64,000 nt of DNA from Paradesertivirga superstes (GTDB lineage: Bacteria; Bacteroidota; Bacteroidia; Sphingobacteriales; Sphingobacteriaceae), in assembly GCF_037622515.1 (NCBI RefSeq), contig NZ_JBBJCN010000008.1, forward strand, positions 62,001-126,000. The letters run 5' to 3'. The notes beneath the pieces are model-generated. The model was given only the letters and a program-made list of their open reading frames with translations. It had not been told where the DNA came from and did not search any database. How positions within the stretch are numbered: position 1 is the first letter of the stretch; the number at the start of each line of letters is the position of its first letter. The position numbers and the translations under genes are program-made. Shown in pieces: positions 33,555 to 41,747 of this stretch.

Positions 33555-35972
33555 TTAGAACTTCACCTGCAAAGTCAGGTAAAAAGTTCTGTTATCCGAT
33601 GGAATAATACCCGGCCCGGGGTAACCGGTAGCGCGTCGGGTAAAATAGTATTCGTTCGTTAAGTTATTGACGTTCCCTTCTAACCTGAATCTTTTGAACT
33701 CATACGATACTCCCGCATCCATAACGGAATATGCCGGAATGATACCCACAATTCCGGAAAATCCGCCGTCAGGCGCATTGGTGGCATCCGAATATTGATC
33801 AGACAAATATGAATATTGAAAGGATGCTTTTAGCTTTTTATATCCCAGCCTGATCCCGCTTTTTAAATTCATACCGGGAACAAATTCTACCTCGTTACCT
33901 TCTATGTTTTGATCTACACTCTTTTTATACTCCGATTTTATAAAAGCGGCATTCGTGAAAACTACTCCAGTGAAATCAGTTTGAGGATGCAGAATTTTAA
34001 ACAGGTCAGCTTCTGCGTACGACTCAATACCGGCAATTACAGCCTGACCAATATTTGTCCGCTTCCTGAGAACCATGGATCCCTGACTTATCTGGTATTC
34101 CCCTATCCTGTTGTTATAATTAAGATAAAATGCACTTACATCGTAATTGAAAAGGAATGTGCCTTCGCTCCGGATACCCAAATCGAAAGAATAGCCCTTC
34201 TCATCCGTCATATCCGGATCAATAACAGCAGAAGGATTTGCAATCCGTATATCACTAAAGGTAATTGAACGGTAATTCTGAGACAGATTTCCGTATATAT
34301 TTACTTTGGTGCCGGGTTTATAACTTATTCCGAGGCCGGCAATTAAAAAATTTCTTTTGTTTTGACGCTTCTCCGGCGTTCTGGCGCCTAATTCAATGCT
34401 GGTCTCATCAAGGCTTGGCTTTCTTGAAGCATAGAAACCATCAGCTTTGGTATTGATAATTTCATATCTCAATCCCGGAACTACCGATAATTTCGGGCTT
34501 AGCCAGAATATATTTTCCGCGAACATTGAGACGTTTTGGTTCGGAAACTTATAATCGTTCAATATCAGCTCATCGGAATTGATATAGCTAAAATCGGCAT
34601 CTTTTCCTTTGCTTCCGAAGCCCTGAACGCTGTGATTAAATCCGTGGTAATAACGGCTACCAACTAAAAGAACGGAATTGACATTTTTGATGGAATAACG
34701 TTTAAGATAACGCGCCTCAGCACCCCAGTTTTCAAAATCACCTTTAATTAAATCCCGCTCACTGTTATCGTCGGCTGTAGCTACCCGGTTTGGCCTGAAG
34801 CCTACGGTATACCTGGAAGCCGACAATCCGAAAACCCTTAAGTTAAATTCATTCTGTGCATTAAATTTATGATCGAGATTCAGAGCAAACAGGTTCCAGT
34901 TCACTTTGAACCAGTTTCTCTCTCTGTTACTTTGCAAAGGATCTCCGGCGAACATATCATCCGTTAAACCTCCCGGCTGATGTGCGAGGTAATCCATATG
35001 CGTAATATCAATTCCGGCTTTGGTTTTTTCAGTTAACTGATAGTTTACATTCGCATAGCCTGTATAACTGTCGAATTCCGAATTCGGCCTCCAGCCATTT
35101 CCTTTTTTGTATTGGAAATAAGTGTAATAACTCAGCTTATTTACTGTACCGCTGGCGCTGGTAAAAGCATTATAAAACCCATAGGAGCCTATGCTTTGGC
35201 GGGCAGTTAACTCAAGCTTCCGATCTGTAACCGGCTTTCTGATGATGAAGTTTATCAGTCCACCGAACTGGGTCCCATATTGTAAGGATGCGGCTCCCCG
35301 CACGATCTGAATTTGCCCGACTGCTTCAATCGGAGGTGTATAATAGCTTTCGGGATAACCCAGCGCATCGGCACTGATATCATACCCGTTTTGCCTGACA
35401 TTAAAATTTGATGTCCGGTTAGGATCAAGACCCCGGCCTCCGATACTTAATTGTAAACCCGCCCCGTCATTTTCCCAGATATTCAGTCCTGCCACCCTCG
35501 AATAAACTTGCCTTGCATTATTCGTAGCCAGGTTGGCCACCAGCTGATCCGGAATAATAAGCTCTGATTTCTTTCCTTCGTAAATTCCCAGGTTTTCAAC
35601 CGCATGAAGATGCCCAAAACCCAGCTCATTCTTTTTTACTTTTATAGCCACTTCAGAAAGCAGTTTCCTGCCGGAGCTGAGGTTAAGAACCACAGATACA
35701 TCTTCACCAGCAACTGTTACAGAAAAAGTTTCTTTGCTGTACCCTATACAAGAGGCAAGTAAGGTATACTGCCCCGAAGGGATATTTTTAAAAATAAACT
35801 CGCCCTTGCTGTCTGTAACCGCAATGCTTTTATTATCATTAAGCAGGACACTGCATTTGATCACTGCCAGACTATCGTCAGTCGATATCACACTGCCAGA
35901 TATTTTATATTGGGCCAGAGCCGACAGAGCAATAAAACAGAAAAATATTGTACTAAAAGCCTTTAATTTCAT
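33555..35972 (-). CDS. TonB-dependent outer-membrane receptor (FecA-like, probable iron complex)
   Basis: 805 residues. Signal peptide (IFFCFIALSALA), carboxypeptidase-regulatory-like domain (about 22-100), plug (about 125-235, with SIGGRGLDPNRTS and VRGAASLQYGTQFGGLINF) and a 22-strand barrel ending in YLTLQVKF with terminal Phe. The GRGxxPxRTxxxxVxxxGxxI plug pattern is that of FecA-type receptors for ferric dicitrate or other siderophores. Last gene of the DUF4856-imelysin-HTTM-receptor operon; its start overlaps the end of the HTTM gene by 20 bp. Confidence 0.9.
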   Translation of the reverse strand: MKLKAFSTIFFCFIALSALAQYKISGSVISTDDSLAVIKCSVLLNDNKSIAVTDSKGEFIFKNIPSGQYTLLASCIGYSKETFSVTVAGEDVSVVLNLSSGRKLLSEVAIKVKKNELGFGHLHAVENLGIYEGKKSELIIPDQLVANLATNNARQVYSRVAGLNIWENDGAGLQLSIGGRGLDPNRTSNFNVRQNGYDISADALGYPESYYTPPIEAVGQIQIVRGAASLQYGTQFGGLINFIIRKPVTDRKLELTARQSIGSYGFYNAFTSASGTVNKLSYYTYFQYKKGNGWRPNSEFDSYTGYANVNYQLTEKTKAGIDITHMDYLAHQPGGLTDDMFAGDPLQSNRERNWFKVNWNLFALNLDHKFNAQNEFNLRVFGLSASRYTVGFRPNRVATADDNSERDLIKGDFENWGAEARYLKRYSIKNVNSVLLVGSRYYHGFNHSVQGFGSKGKDADFSYINSDELILNDYKFPNQNVSMFAENIFWLSPKLSVVPGLRYEIINTKADGFYASRKPSLDETSIELGARTPEKRQNKRNFLIAGLGISYKPGTKVNIYGNLSQNYRSITFSDIRIANPSAVIDPDMTDEKGYSFDLGIRSEGTFLFNYDVSAFYLNYNNRIGEYQISQGSMVLRKRTNIGQAVIAGIESYAEADLFKILHPQTDFTGVVFTNAAFIKSEYKKSVDQNIEGNEVEFVPGMNLKSGIRLGYKKLKASFQYSYLSDQYSDATNAPDGGFSGIVGIIPAYSVMDAGVSYEFKRFRLEGNVNNLTNEYYFTRRATGYPGPGIIPSDNRTFYLTLQVKF

Positions 35973-37302
35973 CGTTAAGGGGTAATATCCATGATTTGGG
36001 TTTGAAGGATTCTTCTATTTTCGCGAGGTCGGTATCGGGTGCGATAAATGCTTTGCCTCTCCTACCGTTAAGCGCGATGTAAGAATCCACATATACTTGC
36101 GGAGTGTTAAAACCGGAAATGGCATAATGATCTCTTAATATATGTGCGTACTGCAGGATCATATCCGCTTGTGCCGACATCATTTTTTCCTGCAAAGGTG
36201 TTAAAAAATCAGTGTTGTTTACCACAACTTGTTTGCCTGAAGCATCCTTCACGGTAAACTGGGCATAACCGGCTTTTTCCATTAACATTACTCTCCAGGA
36301 AAAACGGTATCCTTCCTCTGTCCAGAATAGCTCTCCGGGGTACAATAAATACCGGAACGGCATCAATAGCTGAACTGCGAAAAATATTGCAAAGCCAATT
36401 ATTAAAATATTTTGACTAGGTATTTTATACTGGAAAGCATTCCGTGGCGCTAAAAAACCGGGTCCTGATTTTATCAGGATATTGATTTTGCTTATTATCT
36501 TTTTATGGAAGTCGTCGGAAAAGAAAATCAGCGCCGTAACTATCATTATATACGGGAACATCCCTATTGGGAAAAGAATAGCGGTGAGCCCGTGAAACAA
36601 AACAACTGTGATATATGCGAATAAACGGGTCCTATGGTTCCACAAAAACAAGCCGATAGTAAGATCGTAAAAACAGCCGAACCAGCTAAAGAAATAAGCG
36701 ATCCAGGTATAATTAAAGAGAAATCCAATTATCGGCATGTCGTTTCTTGCTGGCAGCCAGATTTTCAGAGGCAAAGCGTGTAAAAGCCAATCGCTGTTCA
36801 ATTTGGCAAGTCCGGCATAAAAATATAAAATGAAGACGAGCAGTTTTAAACTGTCGATACACCATTTGGGAATCTGATCTGCTAAGATAGTTTTGTTTCT
36901 TGCCCCGTCTACCGAAAAATAGCGATCCGCCGGAAGAAACACCATTAAAAGCAGAACCATACTGATAAAATAATAATGGTTGAGATAGGTGCTTTTATCT
37001 ATCAGCTCGATATAAGTAAAAGACAAAAACAGTCCGACTATAGCCAGGCGATATAACAAGCCGATAGCAACCAGAATTGCACAGAGCGCACAAAAAGCAA
37101 AAAGTAAATAGGTATTATATCCAAGAGGCTTTACAAATTCAAAGCCGTAGAACGGGAAGTAATGAGCAGGAGTTATATAAAGATCATAAATCCAGCCTTT
37201 GCTCCAAAAACGAATGATGCTAAAGAAAAGCATCATCCCCAGTACTATTCTGAAAACAGCTAAAGGAGCTGCGTGAGTTAATTTCTGAAAATATGAATTC
37301 AT
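35953..37302 (-). CDS. HTTM-domain (vitamin K gamma-carboxylase-like) membrane protein
   Basis: 449 residues with about eight to ten membrane helices in the first 300, beginning AAPLAVFRIVLGMMLFFSII, with ELIDKSTYLNHYYFISMVLL and FYAGLAKLNSDWLLHALPL, typical of HTTM proteins. The C-terminal 120 residues are a soluble domain. In Bacteroidota such genes often sit between imelysin and a TonB receptor in iron operons; the reaction is unknown. Confidence 0.88.
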   Translation of the reverse strand: MNSYFQKLTHAAPLAVFRIVLGMMLFFSIIRFWSKGWIYDLYITPAHYFPFYGFEFVKPLGYNTYLLFAFCALCAILVAIGLLYRLAIVGLFLSFTYIELIDKSTYLNHYYFISMVLLLMVFLPADRYFSVDGARNKTILADQIPKWCIDSLKLLVFILYFYAGLAKLNSDWLLHALPLKIWLPARNDMPIIGFLFNYTWIAYFFSWFGCFYDLTIGLFLWNHRTRLFAYITVVLFHGLTAILFPIGMFPYIMIVTALIFFSDDFHKKIISKINILIKSGPGFLAPRNAFQYKIPSQNILIIGFAIFFAVQLLMPFRYLLYPGELFWTEEGYRFSWRVMLMEKAGYAQFTVKDASGKQVVVNNTDFLTPLQEKMMSAQADMILQYAHILRDHYAISGFNTPQVYVDSYIALNGRRGKAFIAPDTDLAKIEESFKPKSWILPLNDEIKGF

Positions 37303-37323
37303 GAAATTGCTGCAATGCTTTAT

Positions 37324-38460
37324 TTAGTCGCCGTCATTATCAGTGTAGGTGATTGTGATACTGATTGCAGATGTCATATCCACTTTCAACAAGCGTACGG
37401 ATTTTTGCATTTCATTATACACATCGATCATCTGCTGATTATTAGTTTGCACCACACTGCTCAGGTTTTCTGTTTGAATTGCGTTTAGCTTTTGAGTACT
37501 TGCATTAAACTGGCCGATCATCTCTTCCGGTAGTGTGGTTTGGGCATTTAGAGCCGTTAAATATGTTTTTAAAGAAGGACCTTCCACACCGGTCTTCACA
37601 CTTTTACCATTAAAAAAATCTATAGCCGCCTGATGTGCTGTTTTGGCAAGTGTTAGTGAAATATCTTTTTTGTAAAAAGCTTCAACGTTTTGAGGAGATA
37701 CCGTTCCGTTTAACATAACACCCGATGGAATACCGAATTTTCCGGATCTTATAGTGCGCTCGTAACTGCGAACATAACCGTTGACCATGTTTGATGTAGA
37801 AGACGACGCATCGGTACCGGTTTTACTAATAAACGTTTCTTTATAGCTGCCATTCCACTCCGCATGAACTGTTGTAAAAACAGAATTCATTTTGCTGACG
37901 ATACTTTTTAAATAAGCTTTACGCTTTGCTGCATCAGCGTCGGTAGTATAGAAAGATACAATAGCAGCATCTGTATTTCCTAAACCATTAATTAAAAAAT
38001 CCATTGCCGGAAAGCCTTGAGCTGTAAAATTTGAAGCAATATCCAGATTAGCAGTTCCTGAAGCAATATTAGCAGCAATAGTAACCTCATTAGCAGGATA
38101 AACATTAAAATATGAGCGCAGAGAGTATCTGTCTGCAGAACCAAATTCAAGCAATTCAACCTTTTGCCATTCAATATACGCATTAACCCAGGCTGATCTT
38201 AATTCGACAAGGGAGGCATTTGTAGGTGTAGTTGTAAAATTATCAGTTTTACTAACCAGCAAATCAAGCTTTGTTTTGAAGTTATTATAAGAGGGAATAA
38301 CAATATTTTCTGTTACGTTTACAAGAACAGCTTGCCTGTCGGCCACATTTCCGGTTTCCTCTTTCTCAGGATTTCCCTTTTTTGAACATGCAAAAAATGT
38401 TGCCGCTGCCAGCAAAACCAATCCTAATCTTTTCCCTGCAAAACGTATCATATTTTTCAA
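37324..38460 (-). CDS. Imelysin-family lipoprotein
   Basis: 378 residues. Lipoprotein signal ending LLAAATFFACSKKG (lipobox Cys25). Helical imelysin fold with SAWVNAYIEWQKVE and SYERTIRSGKFGIPSGV. The usual GxHxxE motif (as in GFHAIEFLL) is GFPAMDFLI here, so the His is absent. Imelysin proteins (including EfeO, IrpA) are linked to iron uptake. 21 bp to the HTTM gene downstream. Confidence 0.88.
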   Translation of the reverse strand: MKNMIRFAGKRLGLVLLAAATFFACSKKGNPEKEETGNVADRQAVLVNVTENIVIPSYNNFKTKLDLLVSKTDNFTTTPTNASLVELRSAWVNAYIEWQKVELLEFGSADRYSLRSYFNVYPANEVTIAANIASGTANLDIASNFTAQGFPAMDFLINGLGNTDAAIVSFYTTDADAAKRKAYLKSIVSKMNSVFTTVHAEWNGSYKETFISKTGTDASSSTSNMVNGYVRSYERTIRSGKFGIPSGVMLNGTVSPQNVEAFYKKDISLTLAKTAHQAAIDFFNGKSVKTGVEGPSLKTYLTALNAQTTLPEEMIGQFNASTQKLNAIQTENLSSVVQTNNQQMIDVYNEMQKSVRLLKVDMTSAISITITYTDNDGD

Positions 38461-38465
38461 ATTAA

Positions 38466-38500
38466 AAATGGATCCGGGAGTATTCAGACCTCCGGATCCG
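38466..38500 (-). terminator. Intercistronic hairpin, possible attenuator
   Basis: On the minus strand GGATCCGGAG and CTCCCGGATCC pair (10 bp with one bulge), followed by ATTTTTAATTT, between the DUF4856 and imelysin genes. May reduce readthrough and so set a higher level of the first lipoprotein. Confidence 0.5.
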
Positions 38501-38523
38501 TGGTTAACCGTGTGTTTATATTT

Positions 38524-39681
38524 TTAAAGCTTGAATTTTGCTTTTATGGCATCGTCGGCAGCAAGAATTTTTGCCGGTGTCAGATTATAAAAAGTATTTG
38601 TTGAACCTATTAATCCTGCTAAAATTGAATCAGAAAAACTTGCATCAGCGTCAAAAGCAGTACAAAAACGTAACGAATAAATAAAACCAAGACCTTCACC
38701 AAAGGCGTGTGCCTTTTGTGCTTCTGTTAAAGTTGCATCTTTGGATTTTGCCAGGTATCCTCTTGCTGCTAAAGCGATAGTTTTCTGCAAGATCTGTTTG
38801 ATAAGAAGCGCCTGAACATTAATTTGTGCTTTATTGTTATTTACAATGGCCACACGCCCTTTTATAAATGCAGGTAAAATCTTTTTGTAATTCTCTGTAT
38901 CTCTGTTATACTCCCAGGCATAAGAACCCAAAGCAAATTCTGTAGTTCCTTTCGCAGAAGCAGTTGATCCTATTAAGTAATTTGTATTTGGAGTAAGAGT
39001 CGCGAAAGCTAAATCCCAGTTATGCTCTAATTGGGTGTAATTTTTTCCGGATACTACAGCGTAATTCTCTGCATTTAACCCCTCATCTAAAAGTACATTA
39101 CAGATTAAGTCGAGTTGATATGCTCCAATTAAGCCTTTTTGAATTACCTGTTGAGTTTCTATTCCTTTAGCATCTACGATATAAGCGCCACCCAACTTGC
39201 CTGCAACTCCGTCAGAGGCAGTTGTAGCAAATGATTGGCTTACACTACCCATTGTAGTAAAATCAGAAGCGAATTTTGCACGAACCACTTCAGCGGCAGT
39301 AGTATTCCATGAAGAAGCAGTAAGATTACGTAATTGAACCCCGCTTGTGTTTAAAGCAGCATCAGTAAAAGGATTACCGGTATTGCTATACATATTTACC
39401 AGAGCAGCTGCTGTGATAGCCTGAGTTTTTGATAAGGAGCAATAATTATTAATTGCCTGGAATGCTTTATATGCGTTACCTCCTTCAGTAAAATCAACAG
39501 TTGATTGTGCGTTTGCGTCAACAAATATGCTGCTGTAAGTTGAGGTTCCTGTGATTGATGAAGAGTCTATTGCCGTGCGTAAAGAAACCTTGTCATCATC
39601 ATTCTTTTTACAGGAAGTGAAAACCAGTCCGGTAAAAACTATTAATCCAAGTGCTTTAAGATGGGTTCGGGTTATGCTCAT
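38524..39681 (-). CDS. DUF4856 family lipoprotein
   Basis: 385 residues. Signal and lipobox GLIVFTGLVFTSCKKN (Cys24). Helix-rich body with the family's GGNAYKAFQAINNYC and HNWDLAFATL, ending in DDAIKAKFKL. DUF4856 genes usually lead imelysin/HTTM/TonB operons in Bacteroidota, so a role in iron acquisition is inferred. First gene of the operon, preceded by a recognisable promoter and dyad. Confidence 0.88.
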   Translation of the reverse strand: MSITRTHLKALGLIVFTGLVFTSCKKNDDDKVSLRTAIDSSSITGTSTYSSIFVDANAQSTVDFTEGGNAYKAFQAINNYCSLSKTQAITAAALVNMYSNTGNPFTDAALNTSGVQLRNLTASSWNTTAAEVVRAKFASDFTTMGSVSQSFATTASDGVAGKLGGAYIVDAKGIETQQVIQKGLIGAYQLDLICNVLLDEGLNAENYAVVSGKNYTQLEHNWDLAFATLTPNTNYLIGSTASAKGTTEFALGSYAWEYNRDTENYKKILPAFIKGRVAIVNNNKAQINVQALLIKQILQKTIALAARGYLAKSKDATLTEAQKAHAFGEGLGFIYSLRFCTAFDADASFSDSILAGLIGSTNTFYNLTPAKILAADDAIKAKFKL

Positions 39682-39720
39682 TTATCCTTATGTTTATTTA
39701 TACTAATTCTTAATTGCGAG

Positions 39721-39775
39721 CAAAATTAATTTTTAAACTCATACTATCAAAATTATTTAGAAATAATCTAAATAA
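39721..39775 (-). promoter_or_regulatory. Iron-operon promoter with adjacent 23-bp dyad (candidate Fur-type operator)
   Basis: On the minus strand: TTTG (39751-39748), 19 nt, then TAATTTTG (39728-39721), an exact Bacteroidota -33/-7 promoter, about 40 nt before the ATG at 39681. Directly upstream lies a perfect 9-bp inverted repeat, TTATTTAGA-N5-TCTAAATAA (39753-39775). Position, AT-rich dyad form and downstream genes fit a metal-responsive repressor such as Fur; the identity of the regulator is inference. Confidence 0.65.
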
Positions 39776-39825
39776 AAATCACAAGCAAAGAAGATTGATC
39801 AGGAATTAATAAGCAAGGCTAAAAA

Positions 39826-39866
39826 AAATCCTGTAATCTGCCTTTAAAGAAGGGATTACAGGATTT
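39826..39866 (-). terminator. Rho-independent terminator of the lipocalin-like gene
   Basis: AAATCCTGTAATC and GATTACAGGATTT form a perfect 13-bp stem with a 15-nt loop; on the minus strand it runs into eight T. It lies 38 bp after the stop of the minus-strand lipoprotein gene. Confidence 0.92.
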
Positions 39867-39904
39867 AAACCCAGCGATGGGAATAATGGGGGCGTTCAAT
39901 AAGC

Positions 39905-40318
39905 TTATATCTTTTCTAAGATCAGAACTTCTGTTTGACCATTGCTGTTAATATGCTCGAGTTTTACCTGAGTATATCTTTTTTCAAGAAACACCCATTC
40001 TTCATTAAGTTCGAGTAAAGCCAGTGAAGGAAAGGCTAAGGTCAGTTTATTCAGATTTTCATCTGCACCGGTGTTCCAGGTTCCATTTACTGTTGAATTG
40101 TTTTTCACTGCACTAACGGATCCGTTTGAATTAAATGTGAATTCATATCCTGAATAATTAGAGGTTTCAACCGCACCGTTATCGTTAAATAAAGTGACTT
40201 TCCATTTGCCTTGGAGAATAATAGATTTTGTTGAGGGAGCATCGTTGTCTTTGCTGCAGGAGGCAAAGAAAAGAATTGAAACTACTAAGAGAGTGAGTGT
40301 GTGTTTAATGTGACGCAT
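39905..40318 (-). CDS. Lipocalin-like lipoprotein
   Basis: 137 residues: signal and lipobox LLVVSILFFASCSKD (Cys21), then a beta-rich domain with LQGKWKVTLFNDNG and VNGTWNT, the pattern of small lipocalin-like lipoproteins of Bacteroidota. Ligand unknown. Monocistronic with its own terminator. Confidence 0.75.
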   Translation of the reverse strand: MRHIKHTLTLLVVSILFFASCSKDNDAPSTKSIILQGKWKVTLFNDNGAVETSNYSGYEFTFNSNGSVSAVKNNSTVNGTWNTGADENLNKLTLAFPSLALLELNEEWVFLEKRYTQVKLEHINSNGQTEVLILEKI

Positions 40319-40496
40319 AATTTTATCTAAATTGTTTAAACTATAAATGCAAACCTGCTAAATTGTTTTTAAAAACCCACTTTATTAAAAGTCTTGCGTG
40401 GGTAAATATTACAAATTATTGGAAACCAGGGCATTTAAGTATTGTTTTTTTATTGCAGCGTATTTATTACTGCTTTAAATAGGAGGATATTATATT

Positions 40497-40934
40497 ATGG
40501 CACTGGTAAAATTTAATGAAGGCAACAATCGCAATGCATTGAACCCTTTAAACGACATGTTTGAATCATTTTTCAATGATTCTTTTATTTCAGACCGGTT
40601 GGTGTCGAGAGTTCCGGCGGTAAATATTTCCGAAACAGATGGCGAATATCATATCGAACTCGCAGCCCCGGGCTTAAAGAAAGAAGATTTCAAAATCAAT
40701 CTTGACAAAAACATGCTTAATATCTCGGTTGAAAAAAAATCTGAAGATACTGAGCATAACAAGACGTATAATAAAAGAGAGTATAGCTATACTTCTTTTG
40801 TTCGTTCTTTCTCAATGCCCGATTCGGCTGACAGCGAAAATATTCAAGCCGAATATACTGACGGCGTTCTGAACATTGCCATTCCTAAAAAGGAAGAGGC
40901 AAAATTGCGTGCAAGGGAAATTTCTATTAAATAA
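40497..40934 (+). CDS. Hsp20/alpha-crystallin small heat-shock protein
   Basis: 145 residues. Alpha-crystallin domain about 40-135 with VPAVNISETDGEYHIELAAP, FKINLDKNMLNISVE and the DGVLNIAIPK motif; C-terminal REISIK replaces the IxI tail. An ATP-independent holdase. Unusually for this phylum it has a full Shine-Dalgarno, AGGAGG at 40481-40486, ten bases before the ATG, suggesting high-level translation. Confidence 0.95.
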   Translation: MALVKFNEGNNRNALNPLNDMFESFFNDSFISDRLVSRVPAVNISETDGEYHIELAAPGLKKEDFKINLDKNMLNISVEKKSEDTEHNKTYNKREYSYTSFVRSFSMPDSADSENIQAEYTDGVLNIAIPKKEEAKLRAREISIK

Positions 40935-40955
40935 TTTCCCTGACTCTGACAATTT

Positions 40956-40994
40956 CACATTTAGAGGTATGAGAATTTCATACCTCTTGATGTG
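40956..40994 (+). terminator. Hairpin after hsp20, probable terminator
   Basis: AGAGGTATGA/TCATACCTCT 10-bp perfect stem, loop GAATT, extended by CACAT/ATGTG across a 2-nt internal loop. No long T tract, so termination is likely but not certain. Confidence 0.6.
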
Positions 40995-41099
40995 AAGCGA
41001 AGTCAATATAGCAAGTCCTGTGATCGACTATATTTTAAATGATTTTTAAGATTTAATTTGTTATTGCTTAATGTCTTGGATCATCTTGGATAAACCACA

Positions 41100-41732
41100 C
41101 TAGCAACAATCCCCACATTCTTTGCCTTTCGCTTTTTCCAAAGCTTCCCGTCCTTCACTTACTGAAAAATAAATCAATCCCGCAGCTCCTATAGAATCTA
41201 TGTATCCAAAACCAGTTAACTCATAAATAAAACTGGAAGCCAATAAAATTATAGACATATAAATACATACCATTGTACATTTCGCATCTGCAATTATCGG
41301 TGAAGAATTTAAAGCCTTCCCGGTTTTAATTTGTGAATGAGCTACATAATACATCACCCCGATAGAGAGCAATGCGATTACAATTCCCCAAAACGTATCC
41401 TGCGGTCTTCCCTTTTGCAAAATATTTTCAACGATACCTATTGCCAGACCTACGGATAACAAGTAAAATCCATAGCCTGTAATTTTCAGGGCCGTAGTCT
41501 CAAATGGCGTTCTGCTGCTGTGCAGGTTTTGCTGTATCCGTTTAATCATATAAATGACCCCAAGGTTCGAGGCCACTTCAATGAAACTATCTACACCAAA
41601 CCCAAAAAGAGTCAGTGATTCATCTTTATACCCAAGGACCATCGAAACCAGACCTTCAATGACATTGTAGATAACAATAAATAGTGCAAAGGCATATGCT
41701 CGTTTATACAAAGTCTTTTCCTGCTCATCCAT
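41100..41732 (-). CDS. Cation diffusion-like heavy-metal transporter
   Basis: 210 residues, five or six membrane helices, CDF-type N-terminus (FGFGVDSFIEVASNLGVIYM with the acidic metal-site motif, replacing HxxxD) and the second site SPIIADAKCTMVC. The C-terminus is a Cys-rich tail, KECGDCC, in place of the usual cytoplasmic domain. Third gene of the DUF6660-receptor-transporter operon, 15 bp after the receptor. Confidence 0.82.
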   Translation of the reverse strand: MDEQEKTLYKRAYAFALFIVIYNVIEGLVSMVLGYKDESLTLFGFGVDSFIEVASNLGVIYMIKRIQQNLHSSRTPFETTALKITGYGFYLLSVGLAIGIVENILQKGRPQDTFWGIVIALLSIGVMYYVAHSQIKTGKALNSSPIIADAKCTMVCIYMSIILLASSFIYELTGFGYIDSIGAAGLIYFSVSEGREALEKAKGKECGDCC

Positions 41733-41747
41733 TTTTCTAAATTTAAT

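Noticed and set aside
41028..41099. Possible rho-independent terminator before the transporter gene end
   Set aside because: No stem longer than four base pairs could be formed.
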